64,000 nt of DNA from Alisma plantago-aquatica (lineage: Eukaryota; Streptophyta; Magnoliopsida; Alismatales; Alismataceae), in the NCBI GenBank assembly GCA_963693085.1, contig OY856410.1, positions 1,393,610,863 to 1,393,674,862 on the forward strand. Reading direction: 5' to 3'. Made by a program: the position numbers and the translations under genes. Below are positions 11,938 through 23,129 of the stretch, in pieces. The stretch's first letter is position 1. Every line of letters starts with the position of its first letter. Below the pieces are notes generated by a model that saw only the letters and a list, made by a program, of their open reading frames with translations, was not told the DNA's origin and searched no databases.

Positions 11938-13372
11938 CGTCAGCTGTTCTATATTTTAGGAATATCGATATGATCGATTTTGGTTTGTCACCTTTATTTA
12001 TTGCATACGATGCGAATAATATCGGCTTTATGCATGTCCAATCCTAAATCCACAAATCCCTAATTACATATATGATATGTATTATTAATGCACTCGATAC
12101 ACGTCGCCCTTAAACGAGTTTTGTGGTGGATGTGTGTAGCGTGATTATGGCCTATAAACCCCTATCTGTGTGTGGTTGTTTGTGGTTGCTTGCATCTCGG
12201 TCTGCGCACCGATCTTCCCTCTCTTATTCCTGATGTAACTCGAAATAATTCGAGATTCTTTCCTACCTTTTCTCCCCCCCGAATGTAACTCGGGGTTTCT
12301 CCTTTTTAAAGCAATGTAATAAATAGGATAGATTTTATTTTCTGTTATGTCAAAGACCGGCGGACATCAAGACGACTGCTCAGACGATCGGTTCAAGGAG
12401 TGAACCGATCGGTTGACCTTCCAGACGGTCGGTTCAAGGAGTGAACCGATCAGTTGATGACCGGTTCGAGGAGCGAGACGAGCGGGTGACGGACATGACG
12501 AGATGCACGACGACCAGGCGAACCGATCGGTTGGAGGAGCCAACCGATCGGCTGGTGGCACCCAGACGACCGGCTGGAGAGTACAGATCATTCATGTGAT
12601 GAGTTGATCTACTCGGATGGCAAGGCACAGAGTTCATCTTGTACAGGTTGCATGTGATGTAGACCTAGATGACTGTGATTCCTCTTGGATCGAGGAATCA
12701 CATTAGGATGGCCATAATCATCGCTTTTTTTTATCGTTTGTGCATGTTTTCTGTGGGATATAGCATGTATATGATACGTACTATGTATTGTGGTGATTGG
12801 ATATGTATATTTACATAAAACCAAATCCCTCATTAAAATATTAAGTTTTAGATGCCTTCCAAATGCGACACACGTGAAAAACTTGTTCGACCAAGTGTGG
12901 GCACGCCCTAGCGTGGTGCACCGTCTACCTCGTGGAAGCGTGAAGGATGAATGTGTGGGTCTGCCCTAGCAGGGTGCATGTTCATCGTGTTTGCTTTGGG
13001 TCGGACTTAACAAGGTGATCTAGATGGGATCTAGTACCTTGAGGCATGGAGATGATCATTGCAAAGAGTTGTATATGACATCTTATCAAGAGTTGCATAT
13101 GATGCAATTGGCAAAAGTTGCCTACCTGAGAGATCTATGTTGTGGGTGACAGCCCTAGCTGGTCCATGGCTTAGAGGATTTCAGGATCTTGCCCACTAGA
13201 AGGTTGTATGCTGCAATCTTCCGAATTGATGGTGAGGGCTATCAATTTGAACTAAAATAGTGGGAGCGATAATTAATTAAAGGCCTAATTATATCGTCAA
13301 ATTTTCAAATCAATCAAATAAGTCAAAAATGAGTTTTGGACTAAAATTACATATTTTCCTTTTGTAGTTCAA
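11938..13372 (+). other. Untranslated leader of the Copia element
   Basis: These 1.4 kb lie between the primer site and gag with no convincing open frame. They hold two short perfect-stem hairpins (CTCGAA-ATAA-TTCGAG near 12240-12255, and CCCCGA...TCGGGG near 12278-12297), which could serve RNA dimerisation or packaging, and the palindrome block at 12380-12580. There are also two partly similar segments around 12890-13010 with a CGCCCTAGCGTGGTGCA-like core repeated once. Confidence 0.6.
12380..12580. repeat. Palindromic ACCGATCGGT block in the Copia leader
   Basis: Seven or eight copies of the same core as in the LTR array are present, including perfect AACCGATCGGTT at about 12403 and 12522. 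The linkers (CAAGGAGTG) differ from those in the LTR. Its presence downstream of the transcript start means the motif is also carried in the element RNA. Confidence 0.85.
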
Positions 13373-14227
13373 ATGGCAACAAACAACAACAACTTTTCTT
13401 TGCGATCCGTCCTTGACAAGGACAAGCTAAATGGGACGAACTTCCACGACTGGTATCGGACATTGAGAATTGTTCTCACTCAAGAGTGTAAGCTCTATGT
13501 CCTGGATACTCCAATTCCAGAGGAACCCGCTCCTAATGCACCAAAGACAGAAAGGGATGCTTACAAGAAGCATTCTGATGATGCCATTGATGCAAAGTGC
13601 TTGATGCTATGTTCAATGAACCATGAGTTGCAGAGGCAACATGAGAACATGGGTGTCATAGAGATGATTCTGCATCTCAGGAACATGTATGAAGATCAGG
13701 CACGGCAAGAGAGGTACAATGTTTCTAGGGCACTGTTCAAGTGCATCATGACAGAAGGAGATCCAGTTGGTCCTCACACACTCAAGATGATTGGGTATGT
13801 GGAGAACCTGCAGAGACTGGGATTTCCACTGAGCCAAGAGTTGGCTACTGACGTGATACTGCAATCGTTGCCAGAATCTTACAGTCAGTTTGTGATGAAC
13901 TACAACATGAACAACTTTGATAGGCCACTGTCAAATTTGTTGGGCATGTTGAGGACAGCCGAGTTACAGATGAAGAAGGACAAGCCTAAGTCCGTGATGG
14001 TGATCACGAGCAAGAAAGGCAAGTCCAAGCGCAAGGGCAAGGGCAAATCTAAGAAAGGTTCTGAAGCTAGCCAGGAGTCCAAGCCATCTTCAGCTCTCAA
14101 GGCCAAGGGAGGCGTGACGAAGAAAGGAAATTGCCACCATTGTCAAAAGCCAGGACATTGGAAAAGGAATTGTCCTCTCTACCTGGAAGAAAAAAAGAAG
14201 AAGGAGGCGACCGAAACCTCTACTTAA
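13373..14227 (+). CDS. gag: Copia gag polyprotein, intact open frame
   Basis: This 284-residue protein would form the virus-like particle of the retrotransposon in the cytoplasm and bind its RNA. The N terminus (NFSLRSVLDKDKLNGTNFHDW) is the usual Copia gag start. The middle carries the UBN2/retrotran_gag fold (residues about 60-205, with conserved YNVSRALF and LPESYSQF). A Lys/Gly/Ser-rich basic stretch follows (about 208-250). A CCHC zinc knuckle, CHHCQKPGHWKRNC, occupies about residues 255-268, and the frame ends nine or so residues after it. In most Copia elements gag runs on into protease; here a stop follows and no protease is found. The start is the first ATG after the leader, preceded by an A-rich stretch. 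It is the only clearly unbroken retroelement gene here. Confidence 0.93.
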   Translation: MATNNNNFSLRSVLDKDKLNGTNFHDWYRTLRIVLTQECKLYVLDTPIPEEPAPNAPKTERDAYKKHSDDAIDAKCLMLCSMNHELQRQHENMGVIEMILHLRNMYEDQARQERYNVSRALFKCIMTEGDPVGPHTLKMIGYVENLQRLGFPLSQELATDVILQSLPESYSQFVMNYNMNNFDRPLSNLLGMLRTAELQMKKDKPKSVMVITSKKGKSKRKGKGKSKKGSEASQESKPSSALKAKGGVTKKGNCHHCQKPGHWKRNCPLYLEEKKKKEATETST

Positions 14228-15269
14228 AGGTGTCATGAAAGTAAACTTGTAACACTTTTGAGATATATGATATCAAGATGTAAAGTGTAAAGCATTCTTA
14301 CTTGGGGCAAGTGTTGCCTTTATAGATAGGAATACTTTAGTTTATTTTCAGCCAATAAGGCATGTAATACAGTTATGAACTGCTATTTCATACTTGCCAA
14401 TAGATAGAAACACTTTATTTTTGCATATTGTGTGACAATGATGGCAATTAATAAAGATATGTTTCAATTTATAAAGATGTGATCTTTGTGGCAATGCCTT
14501 ATTTATCTTGTGATATTTGATATGCATAAGATAAGACGATACCTAAAAGTTATAGATAACTCAAACAATTTAATTAGCATTAATCATGAGAAATTCATTT
14601 CTAGTTTCCATGTGATGGATAAATCTAGACTCTTTTGGTTATAGAACCAGTAAGAGACATGAATATCTTGGACATGATTAATCAATCTTCACTAATGTAG
14701 TGGGAGAGTGATTATACTATTAGGTATAATACATGTGATGTATTTACATACCTATTGGAATAAATGCTAATACTTCAAATGGTGTTTAGAGAAATACCAA
14801 TATCTTGAAGTGTTTAAGATTATCATAAATGAAGTACAAATTTGGTAAAGTATTAATTCTTGATGAGATCAATGAATGAAATACTTGGACCAAATGTTTG
14901 AGATCCTTATGAGTGATTATGATAGTGTATCATAGTGAACTCATGATTATGGCATGGTGATGTCTGAATCAAGAAGGAATCATACTCTAAGGAGTTAGAG
15001 AATGATTATCAAATAACTGAATTCTTCTTAATAAAAGAATACCCCACACTAATAAAAGAAATTAAGAATCACAAGGGTTGTGAGTTCTTATATCTTTAAC
15101 AGATACACCTCAATTATCTATGTGATGAGTTGTTCATGTGATGAGTCAATTATAAAGATGAATATGAGGAACCGAATCTTGAGTTATGCTTTAAAACCAT
15201 TACATCCTAAATGACTTCCATGTGAACCATAAGGTGTGACCTTGATGGTAGCACTCATTGGATCATATC
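14228..15269 (+). other. Copia internal region without recognisable coding
   Basis: This AT-rich segment sits where protease, integrase and the front of the reverse transcriptase would be. I see no protease DTG/DSG motif, no integrase HHCC or DDE pattern, and no open frame above 60 codons. It is too short to hold those domains, so a deletion as well as decay is likely. Confidence 0.6.
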
Positions 15270-16530
15270 CATAAGTGAAAATAAGTCTTAAGTGTTAAGA
15301 CACATGGATAACATTTTGAGAAGGATGATGCTTGTTGATTGCAACTTAATGACTAAGACATTTGGCATATGGATACTAAAACCGCATTCCTTTGAGGAAT
15401 AAAATCAGGATGTGTACGTGACACAGCCTATAAGGTTTATGAATCCACTAATGCAAATGAATTCTATAAGTTACAATGGACTAATCAATGTGATTGATTG
15501 AGTACAAGCAACTCAAAATTGGATCTTTATTTTGATGATATAGTCAAAGGGTTTGACTGATATGTCAAAGATAAAGAAGGGATCTGTGATTTAGTGGGAG
15601 CGTGTTCACATTTCACATATTGGTGTGAAATGGAAATGTTCTAGATTGGAAATGCGAATGTGGAAATTATCTTTAAGGAAGATAGAGATGTTTCCTATGT
15701 TATAGGAATAGATATCTATAGAGATAGTTCTCGAAAATCTCTTGACCTGGAAAGAGAGAGCATACATTGGAAATCTGTACTGAAGTGTTCAGCATGCACA
15801 GATTCAATGGGAGAAAATTTGTCCATGTTACATGGAATTAGTATCCCAAGGCCAAGTGTCCAATTCTTATGAAGAATCAGAACACTGAGAATAGATATGG
15901 ATCTATCATGTATGTAATCATCCCATTATCTTGCATGTATGACATGGCAAGAATAAAATGCATTCATCATCTTGTATGTAGGACATGGCAATATGATGTG
16001 CTCATCCTGATAACTCGCATGTGTGAGTGGATGGCTATCTATTTCCAGTAAGGGTTACTGGAATACCATGAGAACTTGATAAGTGCTTGTGAAGTACTAG
16101 TTCTATGGAGATAAGGAAGAGTTCGATGTAAAGAGTTACATTGATGCGAACTTCCGAAAGGACAGAAAATTAATCACAATATATATATAAGATGTATAAA
16201 AGTGAAAGTTTGTTGATGATTGGAAGTGTTCCAATAAAGCCATTTAAAAGGGAAATGCCGAGTATCTAGGTGTTAGTGAACAGCAGTGGATACTATATGG
16301 ATCTGAAAGTTCATGAGATGAACTTATATTCCACTCATTGATGATAAGTCTGGAATCCTTGATCATGCAATGTGGCTAAAGGTTAGCAATGGAATGCTAG
16401 ATCGCATATTACGGCAACTCCATCTCATACGTGTGACGTACAGCGAAGAGATGCGAGACATGCATTTTGTACAGACTTTGGAAAGGTGTTGTCATTACTC
16501 ACTATGATGGCACTAGAGCACAGTAACATG
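15270..16530 (+). pseudogene. pol: Copia reverse transcriptase/RNase H relic
   Basis: Only scattered Copia pol motifs survive, in changing frames. HMDTKTAFL at 15366-15392 corresponds to the reverse transcriptase motif usually written QMDVKTAFLNG. A VYVTQP-like piece follows at about 15414-15431. SYVIGIDIYRD near 15693-15725 corresponds to the SY(V/I)LGI segment at the end of the reverse transcriptase. A KCPILMKNQ-like and GSIMY stretch at 15850-15910 leads into the RNase H part. The YVDD box is not found. The largest open piece is 15660-15872. Confidence is good for Copia ancestry and low for exact limits. Confidence 0.72.
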
Positions 16531-16585
16531 TGGGACATGTTTGAAGATCACTATGAATATGATTCATGGGTGATTGGCTCGCAGT

Positions 16586-16598
16586 GCAAGTGGGAGTC
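16586..16598 (+). other. Polypurine tract of the Copia element
   Basis: The purine-rich stretch CAAGTGGGAGTC directly precedes the 3' LTR, the usual position and form for Copia elements. Confidence 0.7.
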
Positions 16599-18844
16599 TG
16601 TTGGTATGTATGCCCTGAGAGCCAATCATGGGATGATTGGTGGGATACATTAAGATTGATTTGATAAACATCAAAGGCGAGCTTCCAATTCATTCTGGTT
16701 CAGTCATATGAGATAGTGATAGAACATATTGAATGTCTAAAGAATGACAGAACTCAATGACGTATGCTTTCAGGTTAAGGACCTGAACGATGAGATCATA
16801 CGGATGCTAAGAGTTTGTACATTCTTGTTATGTCCCTAGTCGGATGTCATTGTGGAAGGTAGATAGACAACAATGACACACAAGACTAGATTGTGGTGTT
16901 GGTTGATGACAGAATCTCATTAGTCATGATATAGAGATATCAAACCAAACACATAGGTACTTGTTAGAGAACAAGTGTACCGGACAGACCCACCGTGAGT
17001 TTGACACATGGAACCATGAGATGGTAGTCACAGTCAGTACTCACAGTGATGGTGGTGAGTGTGATTCTTAGACCTGAAATCACTGCACTCAACACATGTC
17101 GTTGGGCACACTTTGACATCATCAAACGTAGTCCTGAAACATGGGTTGTTATAAAGGTGATGATTGGGTGGCTTTGACACATGGGGCTTTTGAGGGGTGA
17201 GTGATAGATATGGGATTTTTCCCTCCTAAGGGAGTTTGATATCCATGGCCACTTGATGAGTAGGATTGAGAAAGGCGTGCACGCATGTGTGAATCAGTAT
17301 ATGATATTGATGTCATACATATCTCTTCCAGTCTACTCTGAGATCAAGGAAGTGAATAAACGTTGACAGGATGACTGTTCCATGCCTCGAGTTCATTCGG
17401 GATATCAGTGACAAAGGAATTATACATTCGCTGTAACACCATTCACGGATTGTAGGATGAAAGTTGTTCTCCAACTTTCTACTATCACTTGGGTAGCACT
17501 GATGTGTGACTAGGCACCGCTCTTTGCTTGTGAAGTCATAAGTGTTATGGACTTTCACTGCCAACGTGAAATGGACCTGCAGGGTCACACACATAGGATT
17601 TAACCTGGAAGAGGAGTTTTGTCCACAAAGCAATGTTTAGATTGATTACTAAAGGAGTTTAGTAGTTCAATTAAACAATCAATCAGTCGATAGCTCAATA
17701 TCGTATGGTTCAAGGTGTTGGACGCATTGATTGGAGTATCGGATTGATTGAAATCGCAATTGACTGATTTTTGCCCAACCTGTGCTCCCAACCGATCAGC
17801 TCATGTGATGAACCGGTCGGCTGAGGTTGCTGAACCGGTCGGCTGGAGTGTCCAGGCCGATCGGCTCATGCCCAGGTTGAAACGACCGGTTCAAGGGTTG
17901 AACCGATCGGCTCAACGGGTGCAACCGACCAGTTGGGAAAGTCATGTCGGCAAGAATTTTCCTTTCGTTTCAAATTGCCCAATTCGATTGGGAATAATAT
18001 TGGTATTCGATACCAATTGGGAAAGAAACAAGGAAAGTCTTTTTGAGCCGGATTAGGACCATGAACCGATCGGTTCAGGGCACCAACCGATCGGTTGGAA
18101 TGCCCCAAACGATCGGCTCAGGTCCAACCGATCGGCTCAATGGCCGAACCGATCGGTTCAGTTGTGAACCGATCATTTCAGGTTGCGAACCGGTTGCTTT
18201 TTGTGGGAAATTCTCGAACCCTTCTACTCCTGCTTTAGTCCCGCATTGCCCGGGATGGAGAACCCTGTCCCATGACTCTCCTATATATATAGGGGTATTG
18301 GGGGCTTCTCAAAGTACAGCTCAGTGCAACCAGTTGCTCTGCAAGTTTACATTCTCTCTGGTTTTGGTAACCGTGAGAGAGCCCGAGTAAGTGCTTCCCG
18401 CAAAAGGGAGGTGCAGCAAGGGAAGGACAACTGCAGTTGCAACAGGAGGCAGGAGAGCGTGTTGGCGACTAGTACGTCAACAGGAGGGTGCGACTCCTTC
18501 CACTTCCTTGTGGGACAAGGAGAGTGGAGTTCCAGGTGGTCCGTGTGGACTACTACAGAGGCGGGAGGACACTTCCGCTTAGGAGGACAACTGTCATCCG
18601 ACAGTCCGGTTCGAGTAGGAGTCGTCAAACCCGGTGCGACCAGGAGCTGCATAGACACCGTCAAAGTCCGGAGTTGAAGACCGCGCATTGCGCGAGGTAT
18701 TGTCGCCGAGCAAGCCTCGGGACAAGGTATGATTCCACAAACCATCCTTTCCTATTATATAGACGTTGACGCGTTTCCTCGGTATGGGTTGGGGAGAAAA
18801 TTTTTTGTTTCCGCTGCCTTCTCTGTCTCCCCTAAAACCCAACA
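16599..18844 (+). repeat. 3' LTR of the Copia element
   Basis: This 2246-base copy equals the 5' LTR in length and structure, ending CCAACA before the GAGGT duplication. The palindrome array lies at 17788-18199 and the TATA motif at about 18282-18292. Differences from the 5' copy are mostly transitions. Confidence 0.93.
17788..18199. repeat. Array of palindromic ACCGATCGGT motifs in the 3' LTR
   Basis: This is the counterpart of 10866-11276 with the same number and spacing of copies. Several copies that are imperfect in one LTR are perfect in the other: 18064 reads ACCGATCGGT where 11143 has ACCGATCGAT, as expected from independent point decay after insertion. Confidence 0.88.
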
Positions 18845-21011
18845 GAGGTGTATAAAATTCTACAAGCTATGAACCCTTATAAATCATGTGGCCTGGATGG
18901 TGTTGTTGGATCCTTCTTCATAGAAAATTAGCATATGGTTCAGAAATCTATTCTTGTAACTATATCTAACGTCATTGCAGGTGAAGCCCTTGATAGTAGG
19001 ATATGTGATGCAAATATCATCCTGATTCCAAAGATGTTTAAACCTTAAAAGTGTGAACATTTCAGACCTATATCTCTCAATAACCTCTCGCTCAAATTGA
19101 CTTCCAAAGTAATTGTACAAATATTGAAGCAGTACTTAAATAATTGGATCTCTCCAGTATAGAGTGCTATTGTTCCATTGTTCAGGATATCTAATAGTAT
19201 TGTAGTAGTCTGGAAATTTATCCACAACATGCATAGGAGAAATGTTGCTAGCACTATGGCTATAAAAGTCGATCTATCTAAAGCTTATGATAAAATGACC
19301 TGGCCTTTCATTGTAGATATTTTAGAGAAGATCAGAATGTCTAAAAGTATCATCAAGTACATCATTAACTCTATCTCAGGAGGTTGTGCTTTTACTATAT
19401 GGAAAAGGAAATTTGTAGGCGATTTCAAATCCCCACTAGGAGTCTTAGATAAGGAGACTCATTGTCTCCATATTTGCTTGCCTTATGCCTGGAATGCCTA
19501 AGTCAGCATATAGACAGTAAAGTGCAGGACAAAATATGGTCACCTATTAAATTGGCGGTAAAAGGGACAAACATGTCGCACCTTTGTTTTGTGTATGACA
19601 TGATCCTCTTTGCAAAGGTGAACCCTAAGCAAATGCAAGTCATTTTTAACTGCTTCAAAGACTTCAGGAGGTCTCTAGACAATGTATTTCTATTGCCAAA
19701 TCATCTTTTTTTCTACAATGGTGCAAAGGAAAACAAGGAGGTCCATTTGTAGGTTGAGCGGTATTGCTGAAGTGGAGGACCTAGAAAAGTACTTGGGTGT
19801 TCTTCTAATTCATGGTCAGGTGAAACATGACACCTATGGTGATGTATTAAATCATATAAATACCAACATCAACTCCTATACAACATGTTGCCTATTTCTG
19901 GAAGGTAGAGTTTCTATGGATAAATCTATGTTAAGTGCAATTCCTAGTTATATAAATGCAAACAGAAGTTATTCCTCTGAAGATCTATGATAGAATTGAT
20001 AGTAGCATTCGTTCCTTTATTTGGGGTGGCAACCACAAAGCACATCCCATGTCTCTTGTTTCATAGAATAAAATCACAAGTTGAAAGAAAGATGGTGGGT
20101 TGGGAATCAGATCGATGCAAAAATGGAATCTTACCCTCATAATTATGCACTGTTGTAAGATCACAATAGGGTGGGCCTCACTTTGGTGCAAGAGCATGAG
20201 CCCCAAGTTGTTACAGGAATCGAACACCACTATCCCTAATGTGTCCAAGTTGGGACGTGATGTGTTCAAATGCAAAGAGTTTATTGTTGAAAACTCTTCC
20301 TAGATCCCTATGAGTGGTGAAGGAATCAACATGTGGAGGGATAAGTGATGGAGTGTTGAATACATATTGATAACTAGACCCAAGAAATCGGTACCACCTT
20401 AGCTGGATGACTTGTAGGTATCAAGCATTGTAAACTTAAAAAACTAATGGGATGTTGATTTTCTGAAGGAATGGGTGAATGATGAGGACACTACAAGGAT
20501 ATAGTGTGTCCAAGTTCCTATGAATTTACAACTAAAGGACATAAAATTATGGAATCACACTGAGTCTGGAGCATTCACAGCGGATAGTGCTCATGCTCAA
20601 CTGCACCTACACAAAGACATTAAGGTTGAGGGTAGTTGGCAACATTCTATGGAGAGCTAAAGTTTCTACAAAAGTAAAGATGTTATTGTGGCTTGTAGGG
20701 CATAATGTCATTTTAACTAACATCCATAGATATATCCAGCATATGAATACTGATAAAAAATGCCATTGATGTGGAACTCGTGTAGAAACCTGCTTACATG
20801 CTTTGAGAGACTATGAGCGGGTTGTACCTGTATGGAAAGGGATCATCAATGGCATGCACTGGAACACATTCTTTGAAGATGATAACATATGGAATTGGCT
20901 AGATACAAACATGAAACCTGACATGGACCATGCTCTCATGATCATGATCGACTGCTACAATTTATGGAAGACTGGGAACCAGGAGATCTTTGATAAGAAG
21001 AAGATGAAAAT
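18845..21011 (+). pseudogene. LINE ORF2 part 2: reverse transcriptase and zf-RVT, with stops
   Basis: Reading resumes after the Copia element with the segment ending in GLDG (usually GPDG) near 18885. The non-LTR reverse transcriptase is then recognisable: FRPISL at about 19062, motif A VDLSKAYDKM at 19268-19297 (catalytic Asp present), and the FADD box decayed to FVYDM at about 19588-19602, with the first catalytic Asp replaced by Tyr. A zf-RVT-like CHxCGTRVETCLHAL stretch lies at about 20755-20805. Open pieces include 19178-19501, 19462-19752 and 20803-21042, in different frames. The part is cut by the Tekay-like element at 21011. Confidence 0.87.
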
Positions 21012-21404
21012 TGTAAGGACCTTGACCCATGTTTTGAGATAACCCTATTTCTTTTACCTAATTAAGTTGCTTGGAACCTCGATCTAACCATCTGATATGT
21101 AATTAGGACTTATATAAAGTTTAAGTTTCTTGTTTGAGATTGTTTGGATGATGTTTGTGCTTTGTCATGAGGTTTTGGTGCAATTTGCAATTCACCTAGA
21201 GCAGGGGTTGATGTGCAATTTTTCCACCTCTAGAGTGTTCCTTATCTCTCTTGCCATCATCTAGAGGAGATAGATAGATATGGGCACCTTTTTTGGATCT
21301 TGGTTGTGAGGTGACATCCTTGGTGATGTGTTGAACACATGTGTGAGGTGTGTCTTGCACCTAGATGTGTTGTCTCAGGTTACAGAGCCTTGGAGAGGAT
21401 GTGT

Positions 21405-21612
21405 ATCGGTTTGAGAGTGTGTATGATTGTTCCTATAAATTTTTGAGTGTGCAAGGTTGTGTCGTATCAATTTGAGAGTGTTTAGGGTTGTGCTCTATCA
21501 GTTTGTGAGTGTGTAGGAATGTGCCCTATCAGTTAGTGAGTTTGTAGGGTTGTGCCCTATCAGTTTGTGAGTGTGTAGGGTTTTTCCATATTGGTTTGTG
21601 TATGTGTTAATA
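21405..21612 (+). repeat. 31-base minisatellite in the Tekay 5' LTR
   Basis: About seven tandem units, the last partial, follow the pattern CAGTTTGTGAGTGTGTAGGG + TTGTGCCCTAT. The 3' LTR has eight at 52468-52718. The array lies about 170 bases upstream of the TATA motif. Confidence 0.85.
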
Positions 21613-21781
21613 TATGGTATCGGGTATGCACTTGGTAGGAGACCAAGAGGGTGAGACCTAGCCTTGACCTTGTCACCATGTCTTGCATGTTGTTGCATGT
21701 GGCTCTTTTCTCATAGACAAGTGTCACCTAAGCTCCTACGGTGATGACACATCTTCCATGATCCCTCTCTCATCCCTCTAG

Positions 21782-21788
21782 TATATAA
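21782..21788 (+). promoter_or_regulatory. TATA box candidate, Tekay 5' LTR
   Basis: The motif TATATAA is conserved at the same place in the 3' LTR (52887-52893), followed by a pyrimidine-rich stretch that could hold the transcript start. Confidence 0.5.
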
Positions 21789-23129
21789 TCCTCTTTCTCT
21801 CCATACAAGAGGATCCTTTTATCCATCATTACTTTCTATCCTTATTGGTGGACGACCTTGAGAAGCCTAAGGAGCAAGATAGTTTCTCTTGGAGCTTGGA
21901 GTATGAGTCCCAGGTTGTGAAGTTCCTTGATAATCCTTCATCTTCTACCTTGGTAAGTTATGTTTCCTATATCTCTTCTTATTCTCAGCCATGGATCTTG
22001 GATACCTTCTTTCCATCTTGATCCATCTTAACCTTGATCTCATCTTCTTCCTTGGAGGTGTAGTGGTGATCAAGTTAGTGGGTCATCTTCTATCTTGAAC
22101 TCGTGAGCTTGATGCTTGACCTTGGAGCTTGGATTTTGGTGGTGATCTTTGAGACAAGTTATATAACTCTTAACCTCCTTTGTTATTTTCACTCTTTCAT
22201 ATGTTTATGTTGATCCTCATATCCAGATCGTGTACCTCTTATATGTTAGTAGTTCTTGGTGGTTTTGAGAACTATTTTGGTGAAGGAATTCCATTTAAGT
22301 TGTTGCCCATGTTTTGCACTTTCTTGCCATGTTAGTAGATGGACTAATGGTCGATCTTTCTAAGGTTGAAGATGACTAAGTTGACACACATGATCTAAGT
22401 TATAAGTGATCATCATGACTTGTAGTGCAACAAACAGACACACCAGGTGCCAAGTCATCATGACTTGGATATGCTTAGACCGACATGTGTTGAGGGGGTT
22501 AACTCATCATGGCTTAGGGGATGTTATACCGATATGGTTGCTAAATCGAGAATTCTTGATGGAGTTAGTCTAGCATGCCTTTTTGATGCCTAAACCGATA
22601 TGCATGGAGGGTGTTAGGATGTCATGACCAGGATGGTGTCTTGTGAGCTGGTACACTTTGAGTGTCAAACCATGATGCCCTGGTAGAGCAAGAGGTCGAC
22701 ACACTTAGAGAGTAGGGTTGCCCAATATACCTTGAATTGTAATGCCTTGCTGAAACCCTAACTCTAACAATCTAACATACCTATGGTTTCCCGTCACACC
22801 TTTAGGTGGTGTTTCCCATCTCGCCTTTAGCTGGTGTTGCATGTCACACCCTATGTTTGGTTAAACCGACGTTCTTGGACAAGATGGTCTAAACTGATAC
22901 ACCATGTCAGTCTAACTGATATCTTGTAATGGTGGTTATGTTTCATCATGTTGATGATAGGGTTACAGGATATGATGTGGTACCCTATGGGGTGGTTGTA
23001 TGAACAATGTAGGAGTGTTGTTTTCTATAACCTTTAATTTCATAGCATACCTTATTTTGATAATAGAATTGATAATTAGAGGTTGGTTGTTGATCCAACC
23101 TTGTAAACCCTAATCAGTTATAGAGAATC

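Larger units (their letters stand above)
9677..18844 (+). mobile_element. Copia-type LTR retrotransposon, gag intact, pol decayed
   Basis: Two 2246-base LTRs (9677-11922 and 16599-18844) start TGTTGG and end CCAACA. The 5-base duplication GAGGT flanks the element (9672-9676 and 18845-18849). A tRNA-Met primer site follows the 5' LTR and a purine tract precedes the 3' LTR. The gag is open and clearly Copia-type. Pol is reduced to a broken reverse transcriptase/RNase H relic, with no protease or integrase found. In one stretch of about 360 bases the LTRs differ at about nine positions, making this the youngest insertion in the window by this measure. The structure resembles gag-only elements described as TR-GAG in plants. 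Confidence 0.93.
21012..23129 (+). repeat. 5' LTR of the Tekay-like element, first segment
   Basis: It aligns with 52087-54250. It contains the 31-base tandem repeat at 21405-21612 and a TATA motif at 21782-21788. The segment is interrupted at 23129 by LARD2 within the sequence that reads GAGAACCCTAACCC in the 3' LTR. Confidence 0.9.

Noticed and set aside
10826..11938. Open frames of 60-155 codons with NRS/RSV repeats in the Copia LTRs, also at 17748-18842
   Set aside because: They follow the palindrome array and GC-richer LTR body on both strands, match no known domain and are not preceded by gene signals.
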